Below are positions 1 to 8,835 of a stretch of 44,582 bases of DNA, in pieces. How positions within the stretch are numbered: the first letter of the stretch is position 1; every line of letters starts with the position of its first letter. This stretch comes from JAVBTT01 sp031556035 (GTDB lineage: Bacteria > Bacillota > Clostridia > Oscillospirales > UBA929): the NCBI GenBank assembly GCA_031556035.1, contig JAVBTT010000032.1, forward strand, positions 1 to 44,582, read 5' to 3'. Position numbers and translations under genes: made by a program. Below the pieces are notes generated by a model. That model did not search any database and was not told where the DNA came from. It was given only the letters and a program-made list of their open reading frames with translations.

Positions 1-1143
1 TCAAAGTACAAGCACGACGGCTTCATCCTGACCGACCTCGGCGAAGTGGTAAACGCGGGGTTCACGTTTGCCAACAGCGCCGAGGGGTTCAGACGGCTTC
101 AAAACGAGCTGGAGCACTGCGGACAAGCTGGCGTCCGGATCGGTTTTGAAGCTACCGGCAACTATGGGATTAACCTGAAACTGTTTCTTGAGCGTATCGG
201 TTACGACTACATGGAAATCAATCCGCTGCTTATCAAGGAACATATCAGATCGGGTACCCTGCGCCGGACAAAAACAGACAGGCTGGACGCCAGAGCCATC
301 GCCGGCTATCTGTTCGAAAAGGAGTACCGGCCTCATCCGGTTTCGTTTTACAGTCTCTTCGCGTTAAAGCAGCTGACCCGGCTGCGCAGCAGTCTGGTTA
401 CGGGTCGAAGCCGTTATCTGGTTCAGATCACCAATGTGCTTGACTGCGTTTTCCCGGAGTTCAAGCCGCTTTTCGGCAGTAAATTCACCGAGACGGCATT
501 GTATATCCTGGCCAATTATCCGTCTCCCGAAGCCATTGCCAACATGAACGCACGCTCCTATGATGTTCTCCGCCGCAAATCCCGCGGCAAGTTTTCGATG
601 GACAAGTTCATCAAACTGAAAACGCTGGCTAAAAGCACGGTCGGCGTTTTTGACGCGTGCTACCGCACGCAGCTTGAAACATTGATTGACCTGCATTCAC
701 AGATCGACAGTAAAATCAATGAGGTGGAATCCGAAATTCTGCAAATCATCGAAAAACTGAACCCTCCAACGCTGTCCATCAAAGGAATCGGACCCATGTC
801 GGCCGCCGTGATTGTGTCAGAGTTCGGCGACTTTTCACGCTTTCCAAGCGCGGATAAGATGCTCTCCTTTGCCGGTCTGGAGCCCGGTTATTTTCAGTCC
901 GGCACCACTGAGCATCACGGCCACATGGTTAAGCGTGGTTCAGCACCCTTGCGCTGTGTTCTCATGAATTGCGCCCGCGCTATCCGGCTGCACAATGAGG
1001 TCTTTGCCACCTATTACCGCAAGAAAATGGACGAGGGTAAGCCCCATTGCGTCGCCATTAACCATGTTGCTAAAAAATTGGTTCGGCTCATTTTCGCTCT
1101 TGAAACCAAGGGCGAGATGTTTGACCCCGAAAAATCCCGTTAA
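1..1143 (+). CDS. IS110-family transposase, 5' end cut by window edge
   Basis: The reading frame is open from base 1 (it reads SKYKHDGFILTDLGE) to a TAA at 1141-1143, so the true start lies left of the window and the in-frame GTG at 46 is not the start. The protein carries out insertion and excision of its element through a RuvC-like DEDD domain plus a C-terminal serine-bearing transposase domain. Visible motifs are FEATGNY and KTDRLDARAIAGYL (N-terminal DEDD domain), a helix-hairpin-helix-like IKGIGPMSAAVIVSEFGD, and SGTTEHHGHMVKRGS, which should hold the catalytic serine. The first RuvC aspartate is outside the window. The frame is intact to its normal C-terminus, so the element may be active. 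It sits just past the 3' end of the polysaccharide operon and is transcribed convergently with it. Confidence 0.93.
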   Translation, partial: SKYKHDGFILTDLGEVVNAGFTFANSAEGFRRLQNELEHCGQAGVRIGFEATGNYGINLKLFLERIGYDYMEINPLLIKEHIRSGTLRRTKTDRLDARAIAGYLFEKEYRPHPVSFYSLFALKQLTRLRSSLVTGRSRYLVQITNVLDCVFPEFKPLFGSKFTETALYILANYPSPEAIANMNARSYDVLRRKSRGKFSMDKFIKLKTLAKSTVGVFDACYRTQLETLIDLHSQIDSKINEVESEILQIIEKLNPPTLSIKGIGPMSAAVIVSEFGDFSRFPSADKMLSFAGLEPGYFQSGTTEHHGHMVKRGSAPLRCVLMNCARAIRLHNEVFATYYRKKMDEGKPHCVAINHVAKKLVRLIFALETKGEMFDPEKSR

Positions 1144-1204
1144 CCGCTTGTTTCTGTGAAATGCGAAGCCGCGCAGCGGCAAGCTTGAACAGAAACAAGC
1201 GGTT
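1142..1204 (+). repeat. 16-bp perfect inverted repeat directly after the transposase stop codon
   Basis: Left arm 1142-1157 (AACCGCTTGTTTCTGT) is exactly complementary to right arm 1189-1204. The left arm overlaps the last two bases of the transposase stop. Inside is a second small hairpin, GCCGC-GCA-GCGGC, around 1169-1181. No T-run follows, so it is a poor intrinsic terminator. It lies in the non-coding end of an IS110 element, where related elements make a structured guide (bridge/seek) RNA. That role is inference. Confidence 0.75.
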
Positions 1205-1325
1205 GTCCGTTCAAATCAGCTCTCTCCGAGGGCTTGCTTTGCTATACTCTTTTTCCGTGGCTAAATATTTTTCAAAAAACGCTTGACTCCTAATAGTTAG
1301 TCACCCCATTTGCAATCTAATAAAG

Positions 1326-2141
1326 CTACATTGGATTTTGACCGTTTCTCCGCCTAGTTATTTTCCAATAGATGTTCTTTAGAGGTCTGGGTATAAAATA
1401 CTTCAGCAGAAGGGCAAAGGATCTGAAATAATAGGTCATCGGAAGCTTAAGCATATGGACACATTCCAACGTAACTCTTGTATAAGCCACACGGGCTTTA
1501 AATTTTCGGATGGCGTTGTTATTCCTGTCAAACCTATATCTGTATAGGTTCTTTTGTATATTATAGCCAATAAACCCGGCGGCGTAAATCCTGCAAAATA
1601 ATTCCTGATCCTCTCCATAGAAATAATGCTTCCCAGTCTTATATAGCCCGACTTTCTCCAAGATATGAGCACGCATCATAACGCTTGCGCAAATATACTG
1701 GGCGCGTATCGCAGAGGCTTCCGCCGTAGGTATCTCCGGACATCTCACCTCGTCCCATTCTCCATTCTTATCAAAAAGGACTCCCAATGTTCCCACCATA
1801 GCGTATTCCGGATGTCCGTCAAGAAAGTTAACCTGCTCCTGTAGACGTTCCGGCATTGAAATATCGTCACTATCCAAAAGCGCAATATATTCGCCTTTTG
1901 CAAGATTTATACAATTATTTCTGGCAACACAACGGCCCTCATTGCGCTCATTTTGTATCAATACTATATTTTTATGATCTTCAGCATAACTCTTGCACAT
2001 ACTATAGGTCGAATCAGCTGACCCGTCGTCACATACAATCAGCTCCCAGTCTGTAAGGGTCTGATTTATTATGCTCTCAATGCTCTCAGAGATATATTTT
2101 TCACTGTTATATGCGGGCATTATAACGGAAACTCTCGGCAT
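1326..2141 (-). CDS. GT2 family glycosyltransferase (third paralogue, last gene of the operon)
   Basis: A 271-aa family 2 glycosyltransferase (GT-A fold), expected to add one sugar to a lipid-linked repeat unit at the cytoplasmic membrane face. The N-terminus MPRVSVIMPAYNSEKYI is the nucleotide-binding start of the fold, followed by VCDDGSADST and the DXD-type metal motif LLDSDDISMPERL. The region after about residue 200 is basic and hydrophobic. The start is ATG 2141-2139 with GGAGGAG about five bases upstream. The two other GT2 genes nearby share the same N-terminal pattern and length, so the three look like tandem duplicates that diverged in acceptor specificity. Donor and acceptor cannot be told from sequence. 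It ends next to the IS110 element. Confidence 0.9.
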   Translation of the reverse strand: MPRVSVIMPAYNSEKYISESIESIINQTLTDWELIVCDDGSADSTYSMCKSYAEDHKNIVLIQNERNEGRCVARNNCINLAKGEYIALLDSDDISMPERLQEQVNFLDGHPEYAMVGTLGVLFDKNGEWDEVRCPEIPTAEASAIRAQYICASVMMRAHILEKVGLYKTGKHYFYGEDQELFCRIYAAGFIGYNIQKNLYRYRFDRNNNAIRKFKARVAYTRVTLECVHMLKLPMTYYFRSFALLLKYFIPRPLKNIYWKITRRRNGQNPM

Positions 2142-2213
2142 AGGTCTCCTCCAAAATATCGGCAGACATGCTCAGACCAAATCTCTTGCGATCTGATTCT
2201 GTTATGTACACTC

Positions 2214-3011
2214 TTATGAATTTGATAATTTTACACGTATTTTAAGCTTAATTTTTGCGGGAATAAACGCTCCAACAATAATCTTAATTATTCTTAGATA
2301 GTGCCAAGCCGGAAGTTTTAGAAGTCTTATGCAACGTAGACTTCTCCCAACCCAAAGGAGGCGGTCGTTAAAAGTTAGGCGTCCCATTCTGACTCTATCA
2401 TATCTGTATAGATATAAAGTCTCTTGTATATTATATCCAATATGACCTGCACCATATATTCTTGCGTAAAGCTCCTGATCCTCCCCGACATCATAGCGCC
2501 TGTCCTCACTATAAAACCCTACGTTAGCAAGTACAGTATTTCTCAAGACTACACTGGCGCATACAAACTGAGCTCCAAGGAACATATTTTTCCTTAATGG
2601 GATTTTAGGGTAACGCATCGTCATATATATACCGTTTGCATCAAACAAGTCCGCAAAAGATCCAACCATAGAATACTCTGTATTTTGCTCCAAGAATCTC
2701 ACTTGATTTTCCAGCCGTTCAGGCAGCGAAATGTCATCACAGTCCATAAGAGCGATAAACTCACCTTTGGCATGACGGATACAGAGATTCCGTGTCGCTC
2801 CGGCACCGGAGTTTTTATTGTTGCGGAGCAAAATAATATTTTTATACTTTTGCGCATATTCGGCGGCGATGCCGTATGTTCCATCTGTAGAGCAATCGTC
2901 ACATATGATTAGCTCCCAGTCGGTATATGTTTGCGATAATATTGACTCAATGCTCTCCTCAATTGTCTTCTCTCCGTTGTATGCTGGCATTATCACAGAT
3001 ACCCTCGGCAT
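2214..3011 (-). CDS. GT2 family glycosyltransferase (second paralogue)
   Basis: A 265-aa family 2 glycosyltransferase. It opens with MPRVSVIMPAYNGEKTI, has the conserved SQTYTDWELIICDDCSTDGT block and the DXD motif ALMDCDDISLPERL. The start is ATG 3011-3009 behind an AGGGGGTGA ribosome site. It lies 72 bp upstream of the third GT2 gene and 35 bp downstream of the PaaK-like gene in the same transcription unit. It should transfer an activated sugar in assembly of the surface polysaccharide; the sugar is unknown. The C-terminal ~60 residues are basic and hydrophobic, as in membrane-associated GT2 enzymes. Confidence 0.9.
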   Translation of the reverse strand: MPRVSVIMPAYNGEKTIEESIESILSQTYTDWELIICDDCSTDGTYGIAAEYAQKYKNIILLRNNKNSGAGATRNLCIRHAKGEFIALMDCDDISLPERLENQVRFLEQNTEYSMVGSFADLFDANGIYMTMRYPKIPLRKNMFLGAQFVCASVVLRNTVLANVGFYSEDRRYDVGEDQELYARIYGAGHIGYNIQETLYLYRYDRVRMGRLTFNDRLLWVGRSLRCIRLLKLPAWHYLRIIKIIVGAFIPAKIKLKIRVKLSNS

Positions 3012-3046
3012 TAAGTCACCCCCTGATTTGAAAATATTTATTCAAA

Positions 3047-4414
3047 TTATTTAGTTAAATTATTTATCAAGAACATGTACTTTCCGCTTGCGGCCTTAGG
3101 GATATCATCTACATACTTAAAGGACAGATTAATTCCACTGCCCATTAACTCTTTAAACTCGCGTCTGAAATCCTCCTCATATGCATGGCTAAACTCGCCG
3201 TCCGTGATCATAAGCAGTTCAATCTCCTTGTGTGAATGCTGAATAAACTGTGTCTTAATAACTCCTTTCTGATAATGCTTTATAAGTACAGATAATGCCG
3301 CTTCACTGACTTTTGCACCGCTTTCAGAAAGCAGAAAGTTCGATCCTCTTCCAATAATCTCCTTTACAATGGGCATTCTGCTGCCACAGGTGCACACAAA
3401 CTCTTTTTTTGATTGACCCATATCCAAACTGTCGCCTATTTGGTACCTTACAAGAGGAGTACCATAGGTGTGGAAACAGGTCACAAGTACTTCGTTGCTG
3501 TCAGGAATCTGTTCGAAAATTCCTGTTGACGTCTCATAGTGCAATACGCCATCAGGGCACTCTGTCACAAGCGGAGCCCCCTCGGAAGAAGCGTATTGAT
3601 TGTATACCTTGCAACCAAATCCCTTTTCCATTGTTTCACGCATAAGCGGAGTAATTGTTTCCGCAGTAGGAAACAGTGCAATCGGAGTAAAAAGCAACTT
3701 TTGCCCTGTCCTCAGTATAAAGTCAGCAAGATCGGTAATCGCCGAAGCATATCCTTCCAGCATTTGCGGCTTAAAGCGGTTCAGATCGTCAATATATTTC
3801 TGTTTGTTAGCTTCACTTAAATAAAACGCAGAATAGACTCTCTGCTTTAAAGCATAATTTGACCGTGAAAAAACCTTTGTCTCCTTGGAATCTGTGACAC
3901 CTCTAGCGTTAAACGCAGCTTTTCTCATCTTCATATTTATAAAGCCTGCCTTAGCTCGGAAATAATCCACGCAAGCCATCCTGTGTTGGGTGTCAATTCT
4001 CCTGTAACGCATTTTTAACGGACTCCCGGTTGTCCCCCCCGTAGCGCTTATCACAGCTCCTCTTTGAGGTATACAATACATGTTTTTGTAATTCGCCTTT
4101 ACAAGGTCTTTGGTCAAAACAGGAAGACGTTTTAAATCATCAAGCGATTTGATATCGTCAGGATCAATTGATTTATAAAACTCTGCATAAAATGAACAAT
4201 TTTCTTTTGCATGTTTAACTAATTTCCTTAGCTCATTTAATTGATAGTTATTTTGTTCTTCTTGGGTAGATTTATCATATGCTTCTAGGAATGTAAAATA
4301 TTTATAGTACTCCTTGCCATAACGCACCCGTTTCAAATTGAACCCATAAAGAGAGATCATAATATTTTGTATAAACAATGGCATTTTATAATATAACGCC
4401 TGTAACTTACCCAC
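3047..4414 (-). CDS. PaaK/CapK-like adenylate-forming enzyme in the polysaccharide operon
   Basis: A 455-aa member of the ANL superfamily, closest by eye to phenylacetate-CoA ligase and CapK capsule proteins. These activate a carboxylic acid as an acyl-adenylate. The phosphate-binding loop reads ISATGGTTGSPLKMRYRR, followed by NQYASSEGAPLVTEC and TPLVRYQIGDSLDM (the aspartate that normally holds the ribose of AMP). The GTG start at 4414 has GGGGGAGG eight bases upstream and shares one base with the stop of the preceding GT2 gene (TAGTG), so translation is probably coupled. In this context it may activate an acyl or amino-acid decoration for the polymer. Its substrate and whether it makes a CoA thioester are unknown. 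Confidence 0.85.
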   Translation of the reverse strand: MGKLQALYYKMPLFIQNIMISLYGFNLKRVRYGKEYYKYFTFLEAYDKSTQEEQNNYQLNELRKLVKHAKENCSFYAEFYKSIDPDDIKSLDDLKRLPVLTKDLVKANYKNMYCIPQRGAVISATGGTTGSPLKMRYRRIDTQHRMACVDYFRAKAGFINMKMRKAAFNARGVTDSKETKVFSRSNYALKQRVYSAFYLSEANKQKYIDDLNRFKPQMLEGYASAITDLADFILRTGQKLLFTPIALFPTAETITPLMRETMEKGFGCKVYNQYASSEGAPLVTECPDGVLHYETSTGIFEQIPDSNEVLVTCFHTYGTPLVRYQIGDSLDMGQSKKEFVCTCGSRMPIVKEIIGRGSNFLLSESGAKVSEAALSVLIKHYQKGVIKTQFIQHSHKEIELLMITDGEFSHAYEEDFRREFKELMGSGINLSFKYVDDIPKAASGKYMFLINNLTK

Positions 4415-5244
4415 TATACAAGCCTCCCCCGGTTATCACAATGCGTCTTGAACATAAAGCGCCTTTTGAAAATTGCCCGTTGCAAAAATGCGGGAATAAG
4501 ACCCATGATCAGGGGTTTTATCAAATAAATATACTCATACCAATGGAAATTCAACAGATGAAAAACTTTATATTTAACTGATACCATACCAAGTCTTGTT
4601 CTAAATGTGCGTTTTCTGTAATCAGCATCTTCAACTCTATAATCAAAAAGAACGCTTTGTAGATTATAGCCTTTATAGCCGGCGGAGTAAATACGGGCAA
4701 AAAACTCATAGTCCTCAGCGCGATAAACCTCGTCCCTTCCCTTGTATAATCCGACTTTATCAAGAATTGAGCGCCGAATCATAATCACAGGATGTACAAA
4801 AAATGCCCCAAGGCGAAAGTCTTTGATCTGCGGCATTTGAGGATAACTAATTGTGGCGTATCGCCCATCTTTGTTAAATACATTCGCACTAGCGCCAACA
4901 AAAGCAAATTCAGGGTGCTCATCAAGAAACTGTATTTGCTCAATTAGCCTGTTTGGAAGTGAAATGTCATCGCCGTCCATCCTGGCGATATACTCGCCCG
5001 CTGAGTTCGCTATACAATTGTTGCAAGTAATTCCACAGCCCTGATTAATATCGTTGCGAATAGCCACAATTCTGCCGTCGCTTCGCGAGTATTGTTCAAT
5101 TATTTCATATGTATTATCTTTTGAACAGTCATCGCATATAATAAACTCCCAATCCGTGTAGGTCTGAGATATAATGGATTCAATGGCGGATCCAACAGTT
5201 TGTGCACAGTTATATACAGGCATTATAATCGATACCTTGGGCAA
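4414..5244 (-). CDS. GT2 family glycosyltransferase (first paralogue)
   Basis: A 276-aa family 2 glycosyltransferase with N-terminus MPKVSIIMPVYNCAQTV, the FIICDDCSKDNT block and the DXD motif ARMDGDDISLPNRL. The start is TTG at 5244-5242, chosen because AAAGGAG lies eight bases upstream and because it gives the same N-terminus as the two paralogues downstream. An ATG at 5248 is out of frame. The stop overlaps the start of the PaaK-like gene by one base. It probably acts early or centrally in repeat-unit assembly; the specific linkage is not deducible. Confidence 0.9.
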   Translation of the reverse strand: MPKVSIIMPVYNCAQTVGSAIESIISQTYTDWEFIICDDCSKDNTYEIIEQYSRSDGRIVAIRNDINQGCGITCNNCIANSAGEYIARMDGDDISLPNRLIEQIQFLDEHPEFAFVGASANVFNKDGRYATISYPQMPQIKDFRLGAFFVHPVIMIRRSILDKVGLYKGRDEVYRAEDYEFFARIYSAGYKGYNLQSVLFDYRVEDADYRKRTFRTRLGMVSVKYKVFHLLNFHWYEYIYLIKPLIMGLIPAFLQRAIFKRRFMFKTHCDNRGRLV

Positions 5245-5273
5245 ACATATCGCTCCTTTCCCACCCCTTGTTT

Positions 5274-6503
5274 TTATGAGAATTCTTTTGAGTTTAATTT
5301 ACATGTGTATGCCCCATGATCCGGCTTTGGAGACTTATCATATATTTCGCATATCTTGTCTTCCTCATGAAGATTAAGGTAATATATCGAGAGCAAATAA
5401 ACATAGACAACAGGCATTCTTAGCTGAACACGCGTCATGGAAAACACAATAAACGCTATAAAAATTGCCAAATCATAAAACTTCCTCTTTTTTATCGCGG
5501 GTTTTAACAAAACTGCAAACCATGCCACAGTGGCTATAAATCCGACTGTCCCAACTCTCACAAGCATATCGAGCGGGTAATTATGCGCGTCATAATTCAT
5601 AAACGGAACATCGTATCCCGCGTGAGCCATCAAGCCGTTTCCAAAAAGCGGCGAGTTAAGGAAAGCCTGAAACGCCCCTCGCCAGAGAGAATACCGCACT
5701 GTGTCCTGATTCTCATAAGTCAGGCGTTTAAAATAATCCAGAAACCATAACTGAATATCAGGAACAAAAAACAAAACAGTTGCCAATGCTCCGCATATGA
5801 CAATCCATATAAACGCCTTCCTGTAATTCTTAATTGTGAAAACAATAACCATTAGAATTGACATGGCATATAAAGCCATTTTGTATCCGTCACTATCTGT
5901 GGCAAATCCCACAACAATACTAAAATATAGTGTAACAAGATACATAATTCTCCACAGAGATTTTGTATTTATAAAAAAAACAACAGACCATGCAGACACA
6001 AAAAAACAATATAGCGCTGCCTGATTGGGGTTATCTGACCATATCACCAATCTGTATTTAGTAACCGGATGTGTCAAATAGTATATATAAAAAACAATGC
6101 TCGTCAATATGCAAAAAATCTTCAGTGTTACCTCAGTATATCTCTTATCGGCCACTAAGGTATACGCCACACACATAAAAAAGATCAGTAAAGTACCAAC
6201 AACCTCTTCAAACGCAAACGGAAGCTTATCCAGCTTGGAATACACGGAAACAAAGGACCATACACTTCCTATAATTGAGGAACCAATAAAAACAACAAAC
6301 ATAAGCACAGTTTTTCTGACAATCGGAGTGACGCCCGCCCTGTTTATTACTGCGGCTATAAAAGTTATCAAAATCCAAACCGCCAGCATTGCCTCCCCCG
6401 GACCGACCTTAATCCCCGGAATTCTGAGCTTGGTAAAGGCAATAAACATCAATGCCACGGGAAGCAGCGTCAAATAAATGGGATTCTGCCGAAGTTTTTC
6501 CAT
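5274..6503 (-). CDS. Wzy-like polysaccharide polymerase / O-antigen ligase family membrane protein
   Basis: A 409-aa protein made almost entirely of hydrophobic segments (roughly ten to twelve membrane spans). It has one large extracytoplasmic loop containing LWRGAFQAFLNSPLFGNG and YDAHNYPLDMLVRVGTVG, the pattern of the O-antigen ligase / Wzy_C family. In Gram-positive capsule loci such proteins polymerise lipid-linked repeat units outside the membrane. It starts at ATG 6503 with GGAG seven bases upstream, three bases after the epimerase stop. Its position between sugar-nucleotide genes and glycosyltransferases supports polymerase rather than ligase, though sequence alone cannot separate them. 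No Wzx-type flippase is present in the window. Confidence 0.82.
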   Translation of the reverse strand: MEKLRQNPIYLTLLPVALMFIAFTKLRIPGIKVGPGEAMLAVWILITFIAAVINRAGVTPIVRKTVLMFVVFIGSSIIGSVWSFVSVYSKLDKLPFAFEEVVGTLLIFFMCVAYTLVADKRYTEVTLKIFCILTSIVFYIYYLTHPVTKYRLVIWSDNPNQAALYCFFVSAWSVVFFINTKSLWRIMYLVTLYFSIVVGFATDSDGYKMALYAMSILMVIVFTIKNYRKAFIWIVICGALATVLFFVPDIQLWFLDYFKRLTYENQDTVRYSLWRGAFQAFLNSPLFGNGLMAHAGYDVPFMNYDAHNYPLDMLVRVGTVGFIATVAWFAVLLKPAIKKRKFYDLAIFIAFIVFSMTRVQLRMPVVYVYLLSIYYLNLHEEDKICEIYDKSPKPDHGAYTCKLNSKEFS

Positions 6504-6506
6504 AAG

Positions 6507-7484
6507 TCAGCTCCAGTTGTCGTTATACCACTCCAGCGCGGCCCTGAATCCGCTTTCAAAATCATAGGAAGGGTCATAGCCGAGAAGAGTCCTCGCCCTT
6601 GATATGTCCGCCAGGGAGTGCTTTACATCTCCGGGACGCTCCGGCATAAAGCGCGGTTCACGCTCTAATCCCAGCAGACTGCACATAAGACCGTACATCT
6701 CCAGAAGGGTAAAGCGCTGGCCAAAGGCAATGTTAAACGCCTTGCCGTCCGCTTCCTTTCCAGCCAGGCAAGCCTTCAGGTTGGCCTCTATTACATTGTC
6801 TATATATGTGAAATCCCTGCTCTGAGTGCCATCTCCGTAAAATTCCACACGCTCCCCCCGCTTTAAAGCTGCGATGAACTTAGGGATTACGGCCGAATAC
6901 TGCGAATTGGGATCCTGCCGGCGTCCGAACACGTTAAAGTACCTTAGACCAATGCAGGGAAGTCCAAAAACGCGAGTATAGAGACTTGCGTATTCTTCGT
7001 TAATCTTTTTTGTCAGCGCATACGGCGACAGTTCAGCCCCCTCCCGCCCTTCAATCTTTGGAAGCTCAGCGCTGTCTCCGTATACCGAGGAGGAAGACGC
7101 GTAAACAAACCTTTTTACACCCTGTCTTAGCGCCGCATCCATCATATTTGCCGTGCCGGCGATATTGTTGCTCTCATATATCAGCGGGAATTCCATTGAG
7201 CGTGGGACACTACCCAACGCTGCCTGATGCAAGACATAAGTTACACCTCTGCACGCATGCAAACAGACCTCGGACTCTGTTATATCACCCTCAACAAATT
7301 CAAACAACGCGCTGGATAGAAGTGTCTTTATATTTCCGAGACGTCCTGTGCTGAGATTGTCCAGCGCTCGAACGCGGCATCCCATATCAATAAGCGCTTC
7401 ACAGATATTTGAGCCTATAAAGCCCGCCGCGCCAGTCACAAGGAAAACTGAGCCACTGGGAAAAACAACGTCACGCATACCCAT
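6507..7484 (-). CDS. NAD-dependent nucleotide-sugar 4-epimerase (WbpP/TviC type)
   Basis: A 325-aa extended short-chain dehydrogenase. The Rossmann motif is TGAAGFIGSN, followed by YASSSSVYG and the catalytic SPYALTKK (Tyr and Lys). The C-terminal part carries the RPGDVKHSLADISRA sugar-nucleotide pocket. The start is taken as ATG 7484, two bases after the upstream gene's stop, with GGAG nine bases before it. A TTG at 7499 would overlap that gene and has no better site. Beside a UDP-HexNAc 6-dehydrogenase, it most resembles the WbpP/TviC partner that interconverts UDP-GlcNAc (or its uronic acid) and the galacto form, giving UDP-GalNAcA. A plain UDP-glucose 4-epimerase is the alternative. Confidence 0.87.
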   Translation of the reverse strand: MGMRDVVFPSGSVFLVTGAAGFIGSNICEALIDMGCRVRALDNLSTGRLGNIKTLLSSALFEFVEGDITESEVCLHACRGVTYVLHQAALGSVPRSMEFPLIYESNNIAGTANMMDAALRQGVKRFVYASSSSVYGDSAELPKIEGREGAELSPYALTKKINEEYASLYTRVFGLPCIGLRYFNVFGRRQDPNSQYSAVIPKFIAALKRGERVEFYGDGTQSRDFTYIDNVIEANLKACLAGKEADGKAFNIAFGQRFTLLEMYGLMCSLLGLEREPRFMPERPGDVKHSLADISRARTLLGYDPSYDFESGFRAALEWYNDNWS

Positions 7485-7486
7485 AC

Positions 7487-8806
7487 TTAAAGTCTCCAAT
7501 ATACATAGGACTTACTCTCGAGCTCATCTCTACTAAAAATGCCCTTGACATCGAGTATAATCTTTTTCTGTGCCCGCTCGGAATATAACTTTCTTATATG
7601 ATGCTCATCCATTCTCTTAAACTCGTCATGCGCCACCGCCACAATCACTGCATCGGCATCGCAAATATCTTGAATCGGATGCAGCTTAACGGAATACTCT
7701 TTCCACGCTTCTTGAGCATCGGCCACAGGATCACATACCACAGGATCAATGCCATACTCTCTGAGTTCATCAAGTATGTCTACGACGCGAGTATTGCGAA
7801 TATCCGGACAGTTTTCCTTAAACGCCAGGCCCAAGACGGCAACCTTTGCCGAACACACAGCAATACCCGCACGAATCATGCTTTTTACGGCGTTTTCTGC
7901 AACATATCTGCCCATATCATCATTTATGCGCCGTCCCGCAAGTATTACCTGACTGTGATATCCTGTCTGCTCGGCCTTATGTGTAAGGTAGTATGGATCT
8001 ACCCCTATGCAATGACCTCCTACAAGCCCGGGAGAGAAATTCAGAAAGTTCCATTTTGTTCTGGCTGCCTTTAAAACAGCCTGCGTATCTATACCCAGTT
8101 TATGGAATATAATGGAAAGCTCGTTCATAAAGGCAATATTAATATCCCTTTGGCTGTTTTCTATTACCTTAGCTGCCTCGGCCACCCTGATGCTCTCCGC
8201 TTTGTATACCCCTGCCGTCACCACCAGCGAATAGATGCGTGCAACGCAGTCAAGGCTGTCTTCATCCATTGCCGAGACGATTTTAACGATATTTTCAAGC
8301 CTGTGCACTTTATCTCCAGGGTTAATTCTCTCCGGAGAATAACCTATTTTAAAGTCAACTCCACAGGTCATACCAGACACACTTTCGAGGATGGGAAGGC
8401 ATACCTCCTCTGTCAGTCCTGGATATACGGTGGATTCATAGACAACAATAGAGCCTTGAACAAGGTTTTGCGCTAAAATACGGCTAGCCGACTCAAGCGG
8501 GCCGAGATCAGGCGTATGGTCACTTTTAATAGGTGTTGGGACTGCTACAATATGAAATCTGCATTCACGGAGCCTTTCAGGATTATCGGTAAAGTCCACT
8601 CCGCTGGATGCGACCGCGGCGTCCCCCACCTCACCCGTTGGATCAATTCCCTTCCTATAAAGATCAATTTTGTTTGCGCTAACATCAAAGCCCACCACGT
8701 TAAGCTTACGGCTGAAGCCAACAGCTATAGGCAGACCCACATAACCCAAGCCTATTAACGAGAGCTTCTCATCACCCCGCATAAGCCGATCAAACAAAGT
8801 GTTCAT
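7487..8806 (-). CDS. UDP-N-acetylhexosamine 6-dehydrogenase (WbpO/TviB/CapL type)
   Basis: A 439-aa nucleotide-sugar dehydrogenase that oxidises C6 of a UDP-sugar twice with NAD to give a uronic acid. The N-terminal NAD site is GLGYVGLPIAVGF. The YESTVYPGLTEEV and GYSPERINPGD motifs are typical of the UDP-GlcNAc/GalNAc branch rather than UDP-glucose dehydrogenase. The catalytic cysteine is in VGGHCIGVDPYYL. The third domain (VAVLGLAFKENCPDIRNTR) binds the UDP moiety. ATG at 8806 follows a GGAGGGG site. It pairs with the adjacent epimerase to supply an acidic amino sugar for the polymer. The exact substrate is inferred from motif style only. Confidence 0.88.
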   Translation of the reverse strand: MNTLFDRLMRGDEKLSLIGLGYVGLPIAVGFSRKLNVVGFDVSANKIDLYRKGIDPTGEVGDAAVASSGVDFTDNPERLRECRFHIVAVPTPIKSDHTPDLGPLESASRILAQNLVQGSIVVYESTVYPGLTEEVCLPILESVSGMTCGVDFKIGYSPERINPGDKVHRLENIVKIVSAMDEDSLDCVARIYSLVVTAGVYKAESIRVAEAAKVIENSQRDINIAFMNELSIIFHKLGIDTQAVLKAARTKWNFLNFSPGLVGGHCIGVDPYYLTHKAEQTGYHSQVILAGRRINDDMGRYVAENAVKSMIRAGIAVCSAKVAVLGLAFKENCPDIRNTRVVDILDELREYGIDPVVCDPVADAQEAWKEYSVKLHPIQDICDADAVIVAVAHDEFKRMDEHHIRKLYSERAQKKIILDVKGIFSRDELESKSYVYWRL

Positions 8807-8835
8807 ACAAGCCCCTCCACTGCCGCACAGAATAA

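Larger units (their letters stand above)
1..1300 (+). mobile_element. IS110-family insertion sequence, right-hand portion
   Basis: This comprises the transposase gene plus its downstream non-coding end. The left end is outside the window. The right boundary is only approximate, because IS110 elements usually lack terminal inverted repeats. The AT-rich stretch near 1270-1300, ending in CGCTTGACTCC, resembles the ends of related clostridial elements, but this is from memory. The first polysaccharide gene ends at 1326, so the insertion lies immediately next to a coding end. Comparing an uninterrupted relative would fix the boundary. Confidence 0.55.

Noticed and set aside
1205..1235. GTTCAAATC resembling a tRNA T-loop
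   Set aside because: The flanking bases do not form a 5-bp T-stem and no acceptor or anticodon arms can be drawn.
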